A stretch of 20,656 bases of DNA from a virus. Position numbers and translations under genes: made by a program. The stretch spans positions 1-20,656 of IMG/VR virus record IMGVR_UViG_3300011118_002344; one strand, 5' to 3'. This document shows, piece by piece, positions 1 through 6,599 of this stretch. Below the pieces are notes generated by a model. It made no database searches. It saw only the letters and a list, made by a program, of their open reading frames with translations, and was not told the DNA's origin. Position 1 is the stretch's first letter. Each line of letters begins with the position of its first letter.

Positions 1-238
1 ATCCGGAGCAAACTTATCCAAAGCAAACTTATACAAAGCAAACTTATCCAGAGCAAACTTATCCGATGCTGACTTATCTGGAGCAGACTTGTTTGGAGCA
101 AACTTACGTGAAGCAAACTTACGCGAAGCAAACTTATCCGAAGCAGACTTTTTTGGAGCAAACTTATCCGGAGCAGACTTACGCGGAGCAGACTTACGCG
201 AAGCAAACTTATCCGGTGCTGACTTATCCGGAGCAAAA
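1..238 (+). repeat. 15-base tandem repeat encoding the pentapeptide units
   Basis: Units resembling 'gagcaaacttatccg' repeat about 16 times with small changes (gagcaa/gagcag, tatccg/tacgcg). The period is exactly 15 bases, matching the five-residue protein repeat. The DNA copies are more alike than the protein fold needs, which suggests recent expansion. The period also keeps a second frame open (66-257), which is a shadow. Confidence 0.85.
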
Positions 239-271
239 ATTGGTGAGGATCAAATGATGTGGTACTACTAA
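2..271 (+). CDS. Pentapeptide-repeat protein, C-terminal part (start outside window)
   Basis: The frame is open from the first bases of the window and ends at a TAA, so the 5' end is missing. It reads as about 16 consecutive five-residue units of the form A(N/D)L-x-x, such as [10 protein letters not shown] and SGADL, followed by a short tail ending MMWYY. This is the signature of the pentapeptide-repeat fold, a right-handed four-sided beta helix. Some members (Qnr, MfpA) mimic DNA and protect or inhibit gyrase, but most have no known role and nothing here decides the function. A TTG at 89 could be an internal start, but the repeats continue upstream without a break, so a partial gene is the better reading. 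The DNA is correspondingly a near-perfect 15-base tandem repeat. The family is certain; the role is unknown. Confidence 0.85.
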   Translation, partial: SGANLSKANLYKANLSRANLSDADLSGADLFGANLREANLREANLSEADFFGANLSGADLRGADLREANLSGADLSGAKIGEDQMMWYY

Positions 272-528
272 TTTTTACAAGAGAAGAAAAGGATGAAAAA
301 TGGAAAGAGAAAAAGAAATTAGATACATAAATTTACCTCATCAAGTTGTTCTTCATAGATGTAGGACTATTATTGAAATTGGGGGTAGCTAGATGTGCGA
401 GTGCCATTCCAATGATTAAAGCAGCTGTAAAGTATAATGCCTCCTCCACCAAAAGATACATTATATCCATATATATCATTTGATTTAAATAAACCGGCAA
501 AAAGGCATTTAGTTAAGGTTACAAGAAG
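272..528 (+). other. Intergenic stretch, mostly without a supported gene
   Basis: This 257-base gap separates the pentapeptide gene from the exonuclease gene. It holds one weak small ORF (300-392) and a second, 23-codon ATG frame (412-483) with no clear ribosome site. The segment at about 381-440 superficially resembles tRNA ends but has no T-arm. No convincing promoter or terminator could be read by eye, although the change of subject between the flanking genes makes this a reasonable place for one. Confidence 0.4.
300..392 (+). CDS. Possible 30-residue ORF, unknown
   Basis: ATG at 300 follows a purine-rich AAGGA about ten bases upstream, a usable ribosome site. The frame encodes 30 residues, starting MEREKEIRYINLPHQVV, with no recognisable domain. 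Length and position give weak support: it could be a real small early phage protein or chance. The function cannot be guessed. Confidence 0.25.
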   Translation: MEREKEIRYINLPHQVVLHRCRTIIEIGGS

Positions 529-1392
529 ATGAAAGAACTTTTCATTCTTGACGGGCATTATCATGTTCATCGAGCATGGCGCGCTCCTATTCATATTACT
601 CTAACTAGCCCAACGGGCGAGCCGACCAATGGGATATATATTTTTACTACATCTTTGCTTAAGTTAATTCGAGAGCAGGAACCTGATATGTTGGTTGTGG
701 CAATGGAAGGGAGAGGGCCAACATTTCGAAGTGAGTTATATAATGATTACAAAGCTACTCGTTCTCGTCCATCAGATGATTTCATAGCTCAAAGAAATAA
801 AATAGAAGAAATTCTTGAGGCTATGAATATTCCAGTTATTCGGGTTAATGGATATGAAGCGGATGACATAATTGGTACGTTAGCAAAAAAGGTTAGTGCT
901 GATGGGCATGAAGTTTTCATCTGTTCTAATGATAAGGATATGCTACAGTTGGTAGATTCTAATGTTAACATATTTGATGTGAAAACTGGCGACACTACAG
1001 ATTTGAGGGGTATGATTGAGAAAACCGGAGTGAGTCCGGATAAGTTTGTTGATTATTTAGCTTTACAAGGTGACTCTGCGGATAACATACTTGGAATACC
1101 CTATGTGGGATCTAAAACTGCTGCTCAGTGGATAAATGAGTATGGTTCTATCGAGAATCTTATTGAACATATTGATGAATTAAAGAAGAGTAGACGTAAA
1201 GATAGTTTATTGGAATTTAAGGATAGACTTCCTTTGAATAAAGTATTGGTAACTATTATGTGTGATGTACCTATCAGGATAGATTATGATAGTTTTGCTA
1301 TGAAAGAATTTGATAGAGATAAGTTGAGGGAGATTTTTACTGAGTTAGGGTTTAGTCGATTGATTGATAATTTAGGATTGGGTGGGGAGTGA
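529..1392 (+). CDS. 5'-3' exonuclease / flap endonuclease (PolA N-domain, T5 D15 type)
   Basis: This 287-residue protein is a stand-alone 5'-3' exonuclease, expected to remove RNA primers and flaps at the phage fork. Metal-binding motifs appear in family order: LDGHYHVHRAW (Asp8), GPTFRSELYNDYKATR (the family TFRxxxxxxYKxxR helical arch), GYEADDIIG (Glu110, Asp112, Asp113), SNDKDMLQL, and LQGDSADNILGIPYVGSKTA, which is the helix-3-turn-helix DNA-binding segment. The family's usual FD before the arch is ME here, a mild change. In bacteria this activity is the N-terminal domain of DNA polymerase I; here it is separate, and the phage polymerase downstream (10318-12981) lacks it, so the two are complementary. 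The ATG at 529 is preceded by AAGG. The gene ends in TGA just before the next start at 1394. The identification is firm. Confidence 0.95.
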   Translation: MKELFILDGHYHVHRAWRAPIHITLTSPTGEPTNGIYIFTTSLLKLIREQEPDMLVVAMEGRGPTFRSELYNDYKATRSRPSDDFIAQRNKIEEILEAMNIPVIRVNGYEADDIIGTLAKKVSADGHEVFICSNDKDMLQLVDSNVNIFDVKTGDTTDLRGMIEKTGVSPDKFVDYLALQGDSADNILGIPYVGSKTAAQWINEYGSIENLIEHIDELKKSRRKDSLLEFKDRLPLNKVLVTIMCDVPIRIDYDSFAMKEFDRDKLREIFTELGFSRLIDNLGLGGE

Positions 1393-1393
1393 G

Positions 1394-1894
1394 ATGGATA
1401 AGAAAATTTCAAAGAAAATAACAACTAGTTTGCTTAAAGCATTAAAAGTATCTACAGTTGAAAAAGATGTGAGAATAATAACTATGAAATGTTTACTTAT
1501 TATAATGTTAAGTATTTTGTTTATACCTCAAATTTGCTTTGCAGGTTTACAAGCTATAAATCCTGATCCAAATGATGAAGCAAATGGTGTGAGTATTGGA
1601 TGCATTCTAAGCTGGGGATACAAAACTGCTAATCTACCTGAGTTTGCAAATGTTTACATAGATGATATTCTTTATGCTGTTCTTACTGAAGATGATCAAT
1701 ATATGGATAGATATGATCCTCCTAAAGATTTTGATTATGATATTACATATAGATGGAGGATAGATTTATTAGATAATCATGGAAAACTATGGGAAGGAGA
1801 TGTTTGGTCATTCACAACTCAAAGTTGTGTACCAGAATTAGCTACAATCATATTACTTGGTTTTGGAAGTTTAGTATTTGTTAAATTTAGATAA
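1394..1894 (+). CDS. Secreted Fn3-like protein with PEP-CTERM-like sorting tail
   Basis: From the ATG at 1394 the protein has 166 residues. A second in-frame ATG at 1484 begins a textbook signal peptide (MKCLLIIMLSILFIPQICFA, then Gly), giving 136 residues. The 1394 start has the better purine-rich ribosome site (GGGGAG); the 1484 start makes better export sense. The mature part has an Fn3-like pattern: NPDPNDEANGV, an LSW strand, VYIDD, then YRWRIDLLDNHGK and GDVWSFTT. The last 20 or so residues are VPELATIILLGFGSLVFVKFR: a VPExA motif, a hydrophobic helix and a basic end. That closely follows the PEP-CTERM sorting signal handled by exosortase in Gram-negative bacteria, with Leu where the second Pro usually sits. 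I infer an exported, envelope-anchored protein borrowed from a host, perhaps altering the infected cell surface. It is out of place among replication genes. The family call is good; the role is unknown. Confidence 0.7.
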   Translation: MDKKISKKITTSLLKALKVSTVEKDVRIITMKCLLIIMLSILFIPQICFAGLQAINPDPNDEANGVSIGCILSWGYKTANLPEFANVYIDDILYAVLTEDDQYMDRYDPPKDFDYDITYRWRIDLLDNHGKLWEGDVWSFTTQSCVPELATIILLGFGSLVFVKFR

Positions 1895-1910
1895 AAGATA
1901 GGAGCTATTC

Positions 1911-2912
1911 ATGTTCAAGCACTGGCAAAAGACCTGTGTTTTTTTAACTAGAAGATGTAATCTTAGATGCAGAGGATGTAATGTCATCAACTTTCAATCT
2001 GCTTATGAGATGACTACTGATGAGTGGAAGAAAGCTTTTGATATTATGAGAAACTATGGAGTAGGTTTTATTGTGCTCTTTGGAGGAGAACCTACTTTAA
2101 GAGATGACCTTCCCGAGATAGTTAAATATCTTAACGAAATTGATATGCCCCATACTATTATAACCAATGGGACTATATTATTGAGGGATGAGGAATATTA
2201 TTGGAAGTTGCTTAAAGCTAAACCTTATGGGATAAGTGTTTCAGTGAATACACTAAAGCCAACTACTAAGTTTCATGATGACTTGAAGAGTGATGTTGGT
2301 CATAAAGTTCTTCTCAAGTTGCTAAAAGATTATCCTGAGTGTGATAAGGTTGCTAACATGGCTGTGACACGAGAAAATATTGAGCTGCTTCCGGAAATAG
2401 TTAGTTACTTTTCTAATTTAGGTGTTTGGAGTATTTTATCTTTCTTTCATGTTAGTCCTCAGAGGGAGGCTATGTATTGGAAATACAGAGGACCAGTTGA
2501 TAAGGATAATAGAAGTTTGGTATTTAGAGAAGAAGATGAAGGGATGATTTCGAGAATTGCTCAATGGTTTATAAATCACTATGATGAATTAAAACTTCAT
2601 AACAGAAAAGAATACTTTGAAGTATGGCGGAAGTACGGAGTAAAACAAAATTGGCACTGTAGGGATTGGACTTGTCCAGCAATAAATCCGGATGGATCGT
2701 TGATGGCATGTATTGATCGAGAGTTGACAAAATCTTTTAATATTCTTGATCTTCCACAAAAGGAAAAAGAAGTATATGAGGATTTTAAGTATGTAATAAA
2801 GGGGTGCCACGGGTTTTGGGATCATATGTGGGAGACCGGCTCTTATGCAGCCGAAAATAAGGCAGAACTTGGGAAGAAAAGATTCTCCCATCAAAGTAAT
2901 AAGGATGAATAG
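1911..2912 (+). CDS. Radical SAM enzyme with SPASM-like C-terminal cysteines
   Basis: This 333-residue protein carries the radical SAM 4Fe-4S motif CNLRCRGC (Cys16, Cys20, Cys23; CX3CX2C) and the SAM-binding GGEP segment (LFGGEPTLRDDL). A C-terminal region has four further cysteines (Cys250, Cys255, Cys267, Cys299) around CPAINPDGSLMAC, the pattern of an auxiliary SPASM/twitch cluster. Such enzymes use a 5'-deoxyadenosyl radical to modify peptides, sugars or other substrates. At 333 residues it is longer than the queuosine enzyme QueE and has the extra cluster, so I do not call it QueE. ATG at 1911 follows AGGAG with ideal spacing. Nearby glycosyltransferase, QueC and DpdA genes make a nucleic-acid or sugar substrate plausible, but the substrate cannot be read from sequence. 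Confidence 0.9.
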   Translation: MFKHWQKTCVFLTRRCNLRCRGCNVINFQSAYEMTTDEWKKAFDIMRNYGVGFIVLFGGEPTLRDDLPEIVKYLNEIDMPHTIITNGTILLRDEEYYWKLLKAKPYGISVSVNTLKPTTKFHDDLKSDVGHKVLLKLLKDYPECDKVANMAVTRENIELLPEIVSYFSNLGVWSILSFFHVSPQREAMYWKYRGPVDKDNRSLVFREEDEGMISRIAQWFINHYDELKLHNRKEYFEVWRKYGVKQNWHCRDWTCPAINPDGSLMACIDRELTKSFNILDLPQKEKEVYEDFKYVIKGCHGFWDHMWETGSYAAENKAELGKKRFSHQSNKDE

Positions 2913-2970
2913 AAAACGGATGTAAGTAAGGATGTAGAAGATTGTAAGTAGGAATGTAGGTTAGATATTA
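2913..2970 (+). repeat. Short repeats with three ATG-stop start-stop units
   Basis: The gap between the radical SAM and HNH genes repeats GGATGTA-like and GTAAGTA-like units. Three of them form a start codon directly followed by a stop: ATGTAA at 2920, ATGTAG at 2932 and ATGTAG at 2954, each behind a GG-containing purine run. They may act as start-stop elements affecting translation of the downstream GTG-start gene, or may be leftover duplications. Confidence 0.35.
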
Positions 2971-3651
2971 GTGAATAAGAAAGTGAATAAAAGAATTGCC
3001 TGGAATAAAGGCATACTTCGTGCAAAAAGAGAAATTCGAACTTGTGCTGCATCAAGTTGTAATGTTACTTTTGAATGTAGAGCAAACAGCACAAAAAAAT
3101 ACTGTTGCAGAAAATGTTATTACAAGACATTTAGTTTAGAGGGAGCGAAAGAGGAGAGAAGCAGAAAGAAAAGAAATGCTTTGCGTGATCCCGTTTATAG
3201 GAAACAAGTAATTCAGGCTGCTCATAAAGGGAATGCATCACGATGGAGTAAGCCAGGAGCCAGCCAAAGACAGAGTGCAGCTCTTATAAAAGCTTATAAG
3301 TCAGGTGTTAGAGAACGGAAATCTGGGAAGGATGCTCCTAATTGGCAAGGAGGGATTTCTAATCTTCCTTATCCATTTGAATTTAATGAAAAGCTAACTG
3401 AGTCTATCAGAGAAAGAGATAATCATACTTGCCAATTTTGTGGTAAAACTCAAGAAGAGGAGTATAGAAAGCTTTCAGTGCATCATATTGATTATGATAA
3501 GGATAATCTTGATTGGAATAATCTTATTACTTTATGTACTAGTTGTAATATAAAAGCAAATTTCAATAGAGAATACTGGAAGGAATTTTTCCAGTTAAAA
3601 CTAAAGGATACTTCTAATGGAAATTCTTATACCAACATATCAACGATGTGA
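2971..3651 (+). CDS. HNH endonuclease, homing type
   Basis: This 226-residue basic protein ends with a clear HNH nuclease module: Cys154-x2-Cys157, a LSVHHIDYDKDN segment with His171-His172, the WNNLITLC stretch and Cys189-x2-Cys192. The N-terminal half has an AWNKG segment of the kind seen in NUMOD-type DNA-binding regions, a cysteine cluster around residues 25-50 that looks like a zinc finger, and a GKDAPNWQGG motif common in phage homing endonucleases. The protein would nick or cut DNA at a specific site to spread its own gene. Translation probably starts at GTG 2971; GTG 2983 is an in-frame alternative. Its last 35 bases overlap the glycosyltransferase gene. Freestanding HNH genes are common phage insertions, so it may not belong to the surrounding pathway. 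Confidence 0.88.
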   Translation: MNKKVNKRIAWNKGILRAKREIRTCAASSCNVTFECRANSTKKYCCRKCYYKTFSLEGAKEERSRKKRNALRDPVYRKQVIQAAHKGNASRWSKPGASQRQSAALIKAYKSGVRERKSGKDAPNWQGGISNLPYPFEFNEKLTESIRERDNHTCQFCGKTQEEEYRKLSVHHIDYDKDNLDWNNLITLCTSCNIKANFNREYWKEFFQLKLKDTSNGNSYTNISTM

Positions 3652-4408
3652 AGTAATTGGCCTTTGCCTTCAGGCATTGGCCTTCCAAACATATCTTCCG
3701 GATAGAATTACTATCCTGGATAGTGGTGAGAGTCCTATTACATCAAACTATACAGTGCGTATGGTTTTTGATATCTTATCTGAGAAACATGTTGAAGTAG
3801 TCTACTTGAGAGAAAACAAAAAAGTTTCTATTGTTGCAGTTAGAAGAAGACTACTTGAAAAGGTAACTCAAGATTTTATGTTTGTTGATGATGATGCTAT
3901 ACTTGAGCCAGATTATGTTAATAAAATGGTAACTGGATTAAGATTATGTTTGAGTGAAGGAAATAGTCCAGTTAATTTTTCTGGTGGATCATTTCTTCTT
4001 CCAAATAATGAAATCAATAAACCAGATTTTTCTACTGAGTTATTTGAAGCTCCTCCTAATAATGTTTCTCAATACCAATATGCCTTTTTCAGATACAAGG
4101 AACCTCAGTTTATTGAAATTGATTATGGAGGAGTATCTGGAGTGTTGTTTAGGTTTGAAGCTAAAGATAGGTTGATAAAGTCTTTAGAGAATCTACCAAA
4201 TGATGCTCCGTTGGAAGATTTTATTTTAACTAAAGCTGCTGGAAGAGGCATACTTAGAACGGATGCTATTGCTTGGCATTTGTTCAATCTAGAGCAAAAA
4301 AGGAATTGGTCCTATGCGCTTGAAAACATTTTGAGAAGAAATTTTGAGCAGCATCCAGAGAAGATTGTAAATTTCTTAAGAAAGGATGAGGAGGATCAAA
4401 ATGGCTGA
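3617..4408 (+). CDS. Family 2 glycosyltransferase (GT-A fold)
   Basis: This 263-residue protein begins with the GT2 nucleotide-sugar fold: MEILIPTYQR, then the second-strand ITILDSGESP, and the metal-binding Asp-rich site FVDDDAILEPDYV (Asp91-Asp93), the DXD equivalent. Later parts (IDYGGVSGVLFR and APLEDFILTKAAGRG) match the acceptor side, with a Glu-Asp resembling the general base ED motif. It would transfer a sugar from a nucleotide-sugar donor. In phages such enzymes glycosylate modified DNA bases or alter host surface sugars; the modification island downstream favours DNA, but this is inference. ATG 3617 lies inside the HNH gene behind AAAGGA, so the two genes overlap by 35 bases. It ends overlapping the next small gene by eight bases. 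No membrane segment is visible, so it is probably cytoplasmic. Confidence 0.85.
   Translation: MEILIPTYQRCEVIGLCLQALAFQTYLPDRITILDSGESPITSNYTVRMVFDILSEKHVEVVYLRENKKVSIVAVRRRLLEKVTQDFMFVDDDAILEPDYVNKMVTGLRLCLSEGNSPVNFSGGSFLLPNNEINKPDFSTELFEAPPNNVSQYQYAFFRYKEPQFIEIDYGGVSGVLFRFEAKDRLIKSLENLPNDAPLEDFILTKAAGRGILRTDAIAWHLFNLEQKRNWSYALENILRRNFEQHPEKIVNFLRKDEEDQNG
4389..4394 (+). promoter_or_regulatory. Ribosome binding site deciding the 4401 start
   Basis: A full AGGAGG sits six bases before ATG 4401, within the end of the glycosyltransferase gene. It argues for 4401 rather than the upstream ATG at 4386, which overlaps the site's edge. Confidence 0.8.
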
Positions 4409-4583
4409 AATACAAGTAGGGATAGAAATGGCTGCTCAAGTGCATTATGAAGAAGCTGTAGAAAAGTATGGTCAAGATTTTGCTGATGCTGTTGTAGCAC
4501 AAGAACTTCAACTTCATGCAGATAATCTTGATTGCTTTGATGAGTATTCAGAATATGATTGGATGCAAGATTTTCTTGCTTAA
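4401..4583 (+). CDS. Small acidic protein, 60 residues, unknown
   Basis: ATG 4401 has an ideal AGGAGG ribosome site. The product is 60 residues, acidic, apparently all-helical, rich in Ala, Glu and Asp (AQVHYEEAVEKYGQDFADAV) and ends FDEYSEYDWMQDFLA. No family is recognised. It overlaps the glycosyltransferase stop by eight bases and is followed after eight bases by the DUF488 gene, so the three are probably translated together. Acidic small phage proteins of this kind are sometimes inhibitors or DNA mimics, but nothing specific supports that here. Confidence 0.75.
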   Translation: MAEIQVGIEMAAQVHYEEAVEKYGQDFADAVVAQELQLHADNLDCFDEYSEYDWMQDFLA

Positions 4584-4591
4584 CTTAAAAA

Positions 4592-4954
4592 ATGATAAAA
4601 ACAAAATCTTTATTTGATCCAGTTGAAGAGTCAGATGGAACTAGGATAATAGTATCTGGAGGATTTCCATCAGGCATTTCTTTTGATGAACATTATCCTG
4701 AGTTGGCTCCTACAAAGAAATTATTGTATGATTACAAGTATCATGAACTTCCTTGGGAAGAGTATGAGGTACGGTTTTTTCAATTGATGCGAGGTCATCG
4801 TGCTCAAAGGAAACTTGAAGAGTTATCAAGAAGATCAAAAAATGGTGAAGTGATAACTTTGCTTTGTTTTGAACATAGTGATGAGAAATGTCATAGGCGT
4901 TTGGTTAAGGGTTTGATAGAGGAAGAAAATGAAACAAGTACAGATATTAGCTAA
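4592..4954 (+). CDS. DUF488 family protein (YeaO-like)
   Basis: The 120-residue product has both ends of the DUF488 pattern: an N-terminal SLFDPVEESDGTRIIVSGGFP, close to the 'iyDp...dG.Riwv..' start of YeaO-like proteins, and a C-terminal ITLLCFEHSDEKCHRRLVKGLI, the family's LLC.E....CHR signature. The biochemical role of DUF488 is not established; the Cys and His residues in the signature could form a catalytic or metal site. The length matches YeaO-type members. No strong ribosome site is seen before ATG 4592, so coupling to the preceding gene eight bases upstream is likely. It may be part of the modification island, but that rests only on position. Confidence 0.75.
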   Translation: MIKTKSLFDPVEESDGTRIIVSGGFPSGISFDEHYPELAPTKKLLYDYKYHELPWEEYEVRFFQLMRGHRAQRKLEELSRRSKNGEVITLLCFEHSDEKCHRRLVKGLIEEENETSTDIS

Positions 4955-5108
4955 TTTTACTGTTGGTGATGATTTAGATGAGGAATTGCTTTTAGAATCA
5001 ATGGAAGCAGCTATCAAAGATGTTTTGTTTGATGTAGATGTTCATTGGATGAATATAAACTGGAATGACTTGGTTCAATCTGTAGAAGTGAATTTACATA
5101 ATGGATAA
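4929..5108 (+). CDS. Small acidic protein, 59 residues, unknown
   Basis: This frame starts at ATG 4929 inside the end of the DUF488 gene and ends at TAA 5106-5108, eight bases into the methyltransferase gene. It has a good ribosome site (GAGGAAGA about four to nine bases upstream). The 59-residue product begins MKQVQILANFTVGDDLDEELL and contains LFDVDVHWMNINWNDLVQSV; it is acidic with Trp and Asp/Asn residues. No family is recognised. Overlaps on both sides and the ribosome site argue that it is real, and it fills what would otherwise be a 146-base gap. Confidence 0.7.
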   Translation: MKQVQILANFTVGDDLDEELLLESMEAAIKDVLFDVDVHWMNINWNDLVQSVEVNLHNG

Positions 5109-5844
5109 CTATCTAAATAAAATAATCTGCGGTGATTGCATTTCAACTATGGATATGATGCAAGCTGAGTCTGTAGACTTAATTATAACATCTCCTCCTT
5201 ACAATGTTGGAATACCATATGATAATTATAATGATTCTCGTCCATTTGATGAATATCATAATTGGTGTAAGCAATGGTTAACTTCTTGCTATAGAGTACT
5301 AAAAAACAATAGAAGAATAGCTATTAATGTATTATTAAACATAGGTAATAATAGGGTGGGAAGAGATAGTCCATGTATTAGGTTTGGTAATCTTCTCAGA
5401 GAAGTTGGATTTAATTTAAATAATGTTGTGATTTGGGAGGATAGGACTAAGAATAAGTTAAGCTCTTGGGGAAGTTGGAAATCTGCTTCATCTCCATATA
5501 TCTATTGTCCTTATGAAGTGATTATTATGGCAAGTAAAGGGAATTGGAAGAGAGAAGATAAAGGAGTGTCAGATATTACTGGTGATGAATATAAAGATTG
5601 GGTGCATGGAATGTGGAAGTTTTCTCCACAACACAGTAAAAGTTTTCCTGTTCCGTTTCCAGAAGAACTTCCTAGAAGATGCATAAAGTTATTATCATAT
5701 GTAAATGATATAGTGTTAGATCCATTTTGTGGTGCTGGTACAACATGTTTAGCTGCTAAGAAATTAAATCGAAGATATATTGGTATTGATATTTCTTCTC
5801 ATTACTGTAGATTGGCGAGAAATCGATTGAAAATATTTTTTTAG
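5101..5844 (+). CDS. DNA methyltransferase, N6-adenine/N4-cytosine, beta-type order
   Basis: The 247-residue protein has the catalytic motif IV as TSPPY (residues 30-34) near the N-terminus, and the SAM-binding motif I as DPFCGAGTT (from Asp207) near the C-terminus. This order is that of the beta class of amino-methyltransferases. SPPY is frequent in N4-cytosine enzymes and also occurs in N6-adenine ones, so the target base is left open. Between the motifs lies a target-recognition stretch (about 80-190). No restriction endonuclease gene is adjacent, so this is probably an orphan phage methylase giving protection from host restriction or marking the DNA. It overlaps the preceding small gene by eight bases and is followed after 11 bases by a second methyltransferase. 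Confidence 0.93.
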   Translation: MDNYLNKIICGDCISTMDMMQAESVDLIITSPPYNVGIPYDNYNDSRPFDEYHNWCKQWLTSCYRVLKNNRRIAINVLLNIGNNRVGRDSPCIRFGNLLREVGFNLNNVVIWEDRTKNKLSSWGSWKSASSPYIYCPYEVIIMASKGNWKREDKGVSDITGDEYKDWVHGMWKFSPQHSKSFPVPFPEELPRRCIKLLSYVNDIVLDPFCGAGTTCLAAKKLNRRYIGIDISSHYCRLARNRLKIFF

Positions 5845-5855
5845 AGGGATTGAAA

Positions 5856-6599
5856 ATGAAGTTTGAGGATATGATGGATATTGATTTGAGCAACTGGAAA
5901 GATTTTAGTCATGTTCATACTAAAAGTGCTTGGTTTGATAAGAGTGATTATCATCTTTCTACTAAGGAATATGGAAGTAATAAGTTTCACGGAAGATTTC
6001 ATCCTGAAATTCCTTATCAGATGATGTTACGTTACACGAAGAAAGGTGAAGTTGTTTGGGATCCCTTTGCCGGTTCTGGTACTACTATAGATGTAGCAAA
6101 GTTATTGGAAAGACGTTGTATTGCTAATGATATTGTATCCACTCGTCATGACATAATTCCAGCGGATAGTAGAATTTGGAAGCCAGATGAGAATGTTCAA
6201 TTAGTTATAATGCATCCACCATATTGGAATATGATTAATTTTACTGATAAATCATCTGATTTGAGTAGTACTCTTACTGTTGAAAGTTTTGCTAATGAAT
6301 TTAAGAAAGTTGTCAGTAATGCTACTGATGTTTTAGATAATGAAAGAATACTAGTGTTGGTTATCTCAGATAGATATTATAAGGGTGAAGAGATACCTTT
6401 AGATTTTGTTTGCTATAATGAAATAGTTAAGTTTGGATATAAGTTAAAAGGGAGAATCGTAAAGAATTTTGGTGAAACAAAGGGTGGGGATTCAACAGGA
6501 CCTCAGAATAAGAATTTGTGGAGATACAGAGCACTAAAAGGAGGTTTTTGGGAATTAGGTCTTGATTGGATATTAGTTTTTCAGAAAGGAAAAAAATAA
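5856..6599 (+). CDS. DNA methyltransferase, second, motif I first
   Basis: From ATG 5856 (ribosome site GAGGG at 5844-5848; a TTG at 5850 is less likely) the protein has 247 residues. SAM-binding DPFAGSGTT begins at Asp69 and the catalytic motif follows as HPPYW at residues 120-124. The order is therefore opposite to that of its neighbour. The catalytic motif has His in place of the usual Asp/Asn/Ser before PPY, a variant seen in some phage and orphan methylases. The N-terminal KFHGRFHPEIPYQM segment before motif I resembles the lead-in of this subfamily. It probably methylates an exocyclic amino group in DNA; the target is unknown. Its stop TAA shares one base with the ATG of the QueC-HAD gene, which suggests tight co-translation with the deazaguanine genes. 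Confidence 0.88.
   Translation: MKFEDMMDIDLSNWKDFSHVHTKSAWFDKSDYHLSTKEYGSNKFHGRFHPEIPYQMMLRYTKKGEVVWDPFAGSGTTIDVAKLLERRCIANDIVSTRHDIIPADSRIWKPDENVQLVIMHPPYWNMINFTDKSSDLSSTLTVESFANEFKKVVSNATDVLDNERILVLVISDRYYKGEEIPLDFVCYNEIVKFGYKLKGRIVKNFGETKGGDSTGPQNKNLWRYRALKGGFWELGLDWILVFQKGKK

Noticed and set aside
66-257. Second long open frame across the pentapeptide repeats (repeating EQTY/KQTY).
   Set aside because: It is a shadow made by the 15-base period; the A(N/D)L frame matches a known fold and runs past the window edge.
381-440. tRNA-like ends: GGGGGTA can pair with TGCCTCC, followed by T and CCA.
   Set aside because: No T-arm with TTC-type loop and no D-arm GG are present, and the spacing does not give an anticodon arm.
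1911-2912. Radical SAM protein as QueE to complete the queuosine pathway.
   Set aside because: It is longer than QueE and has SPASM-like cysteines; only the shared core motif matches.
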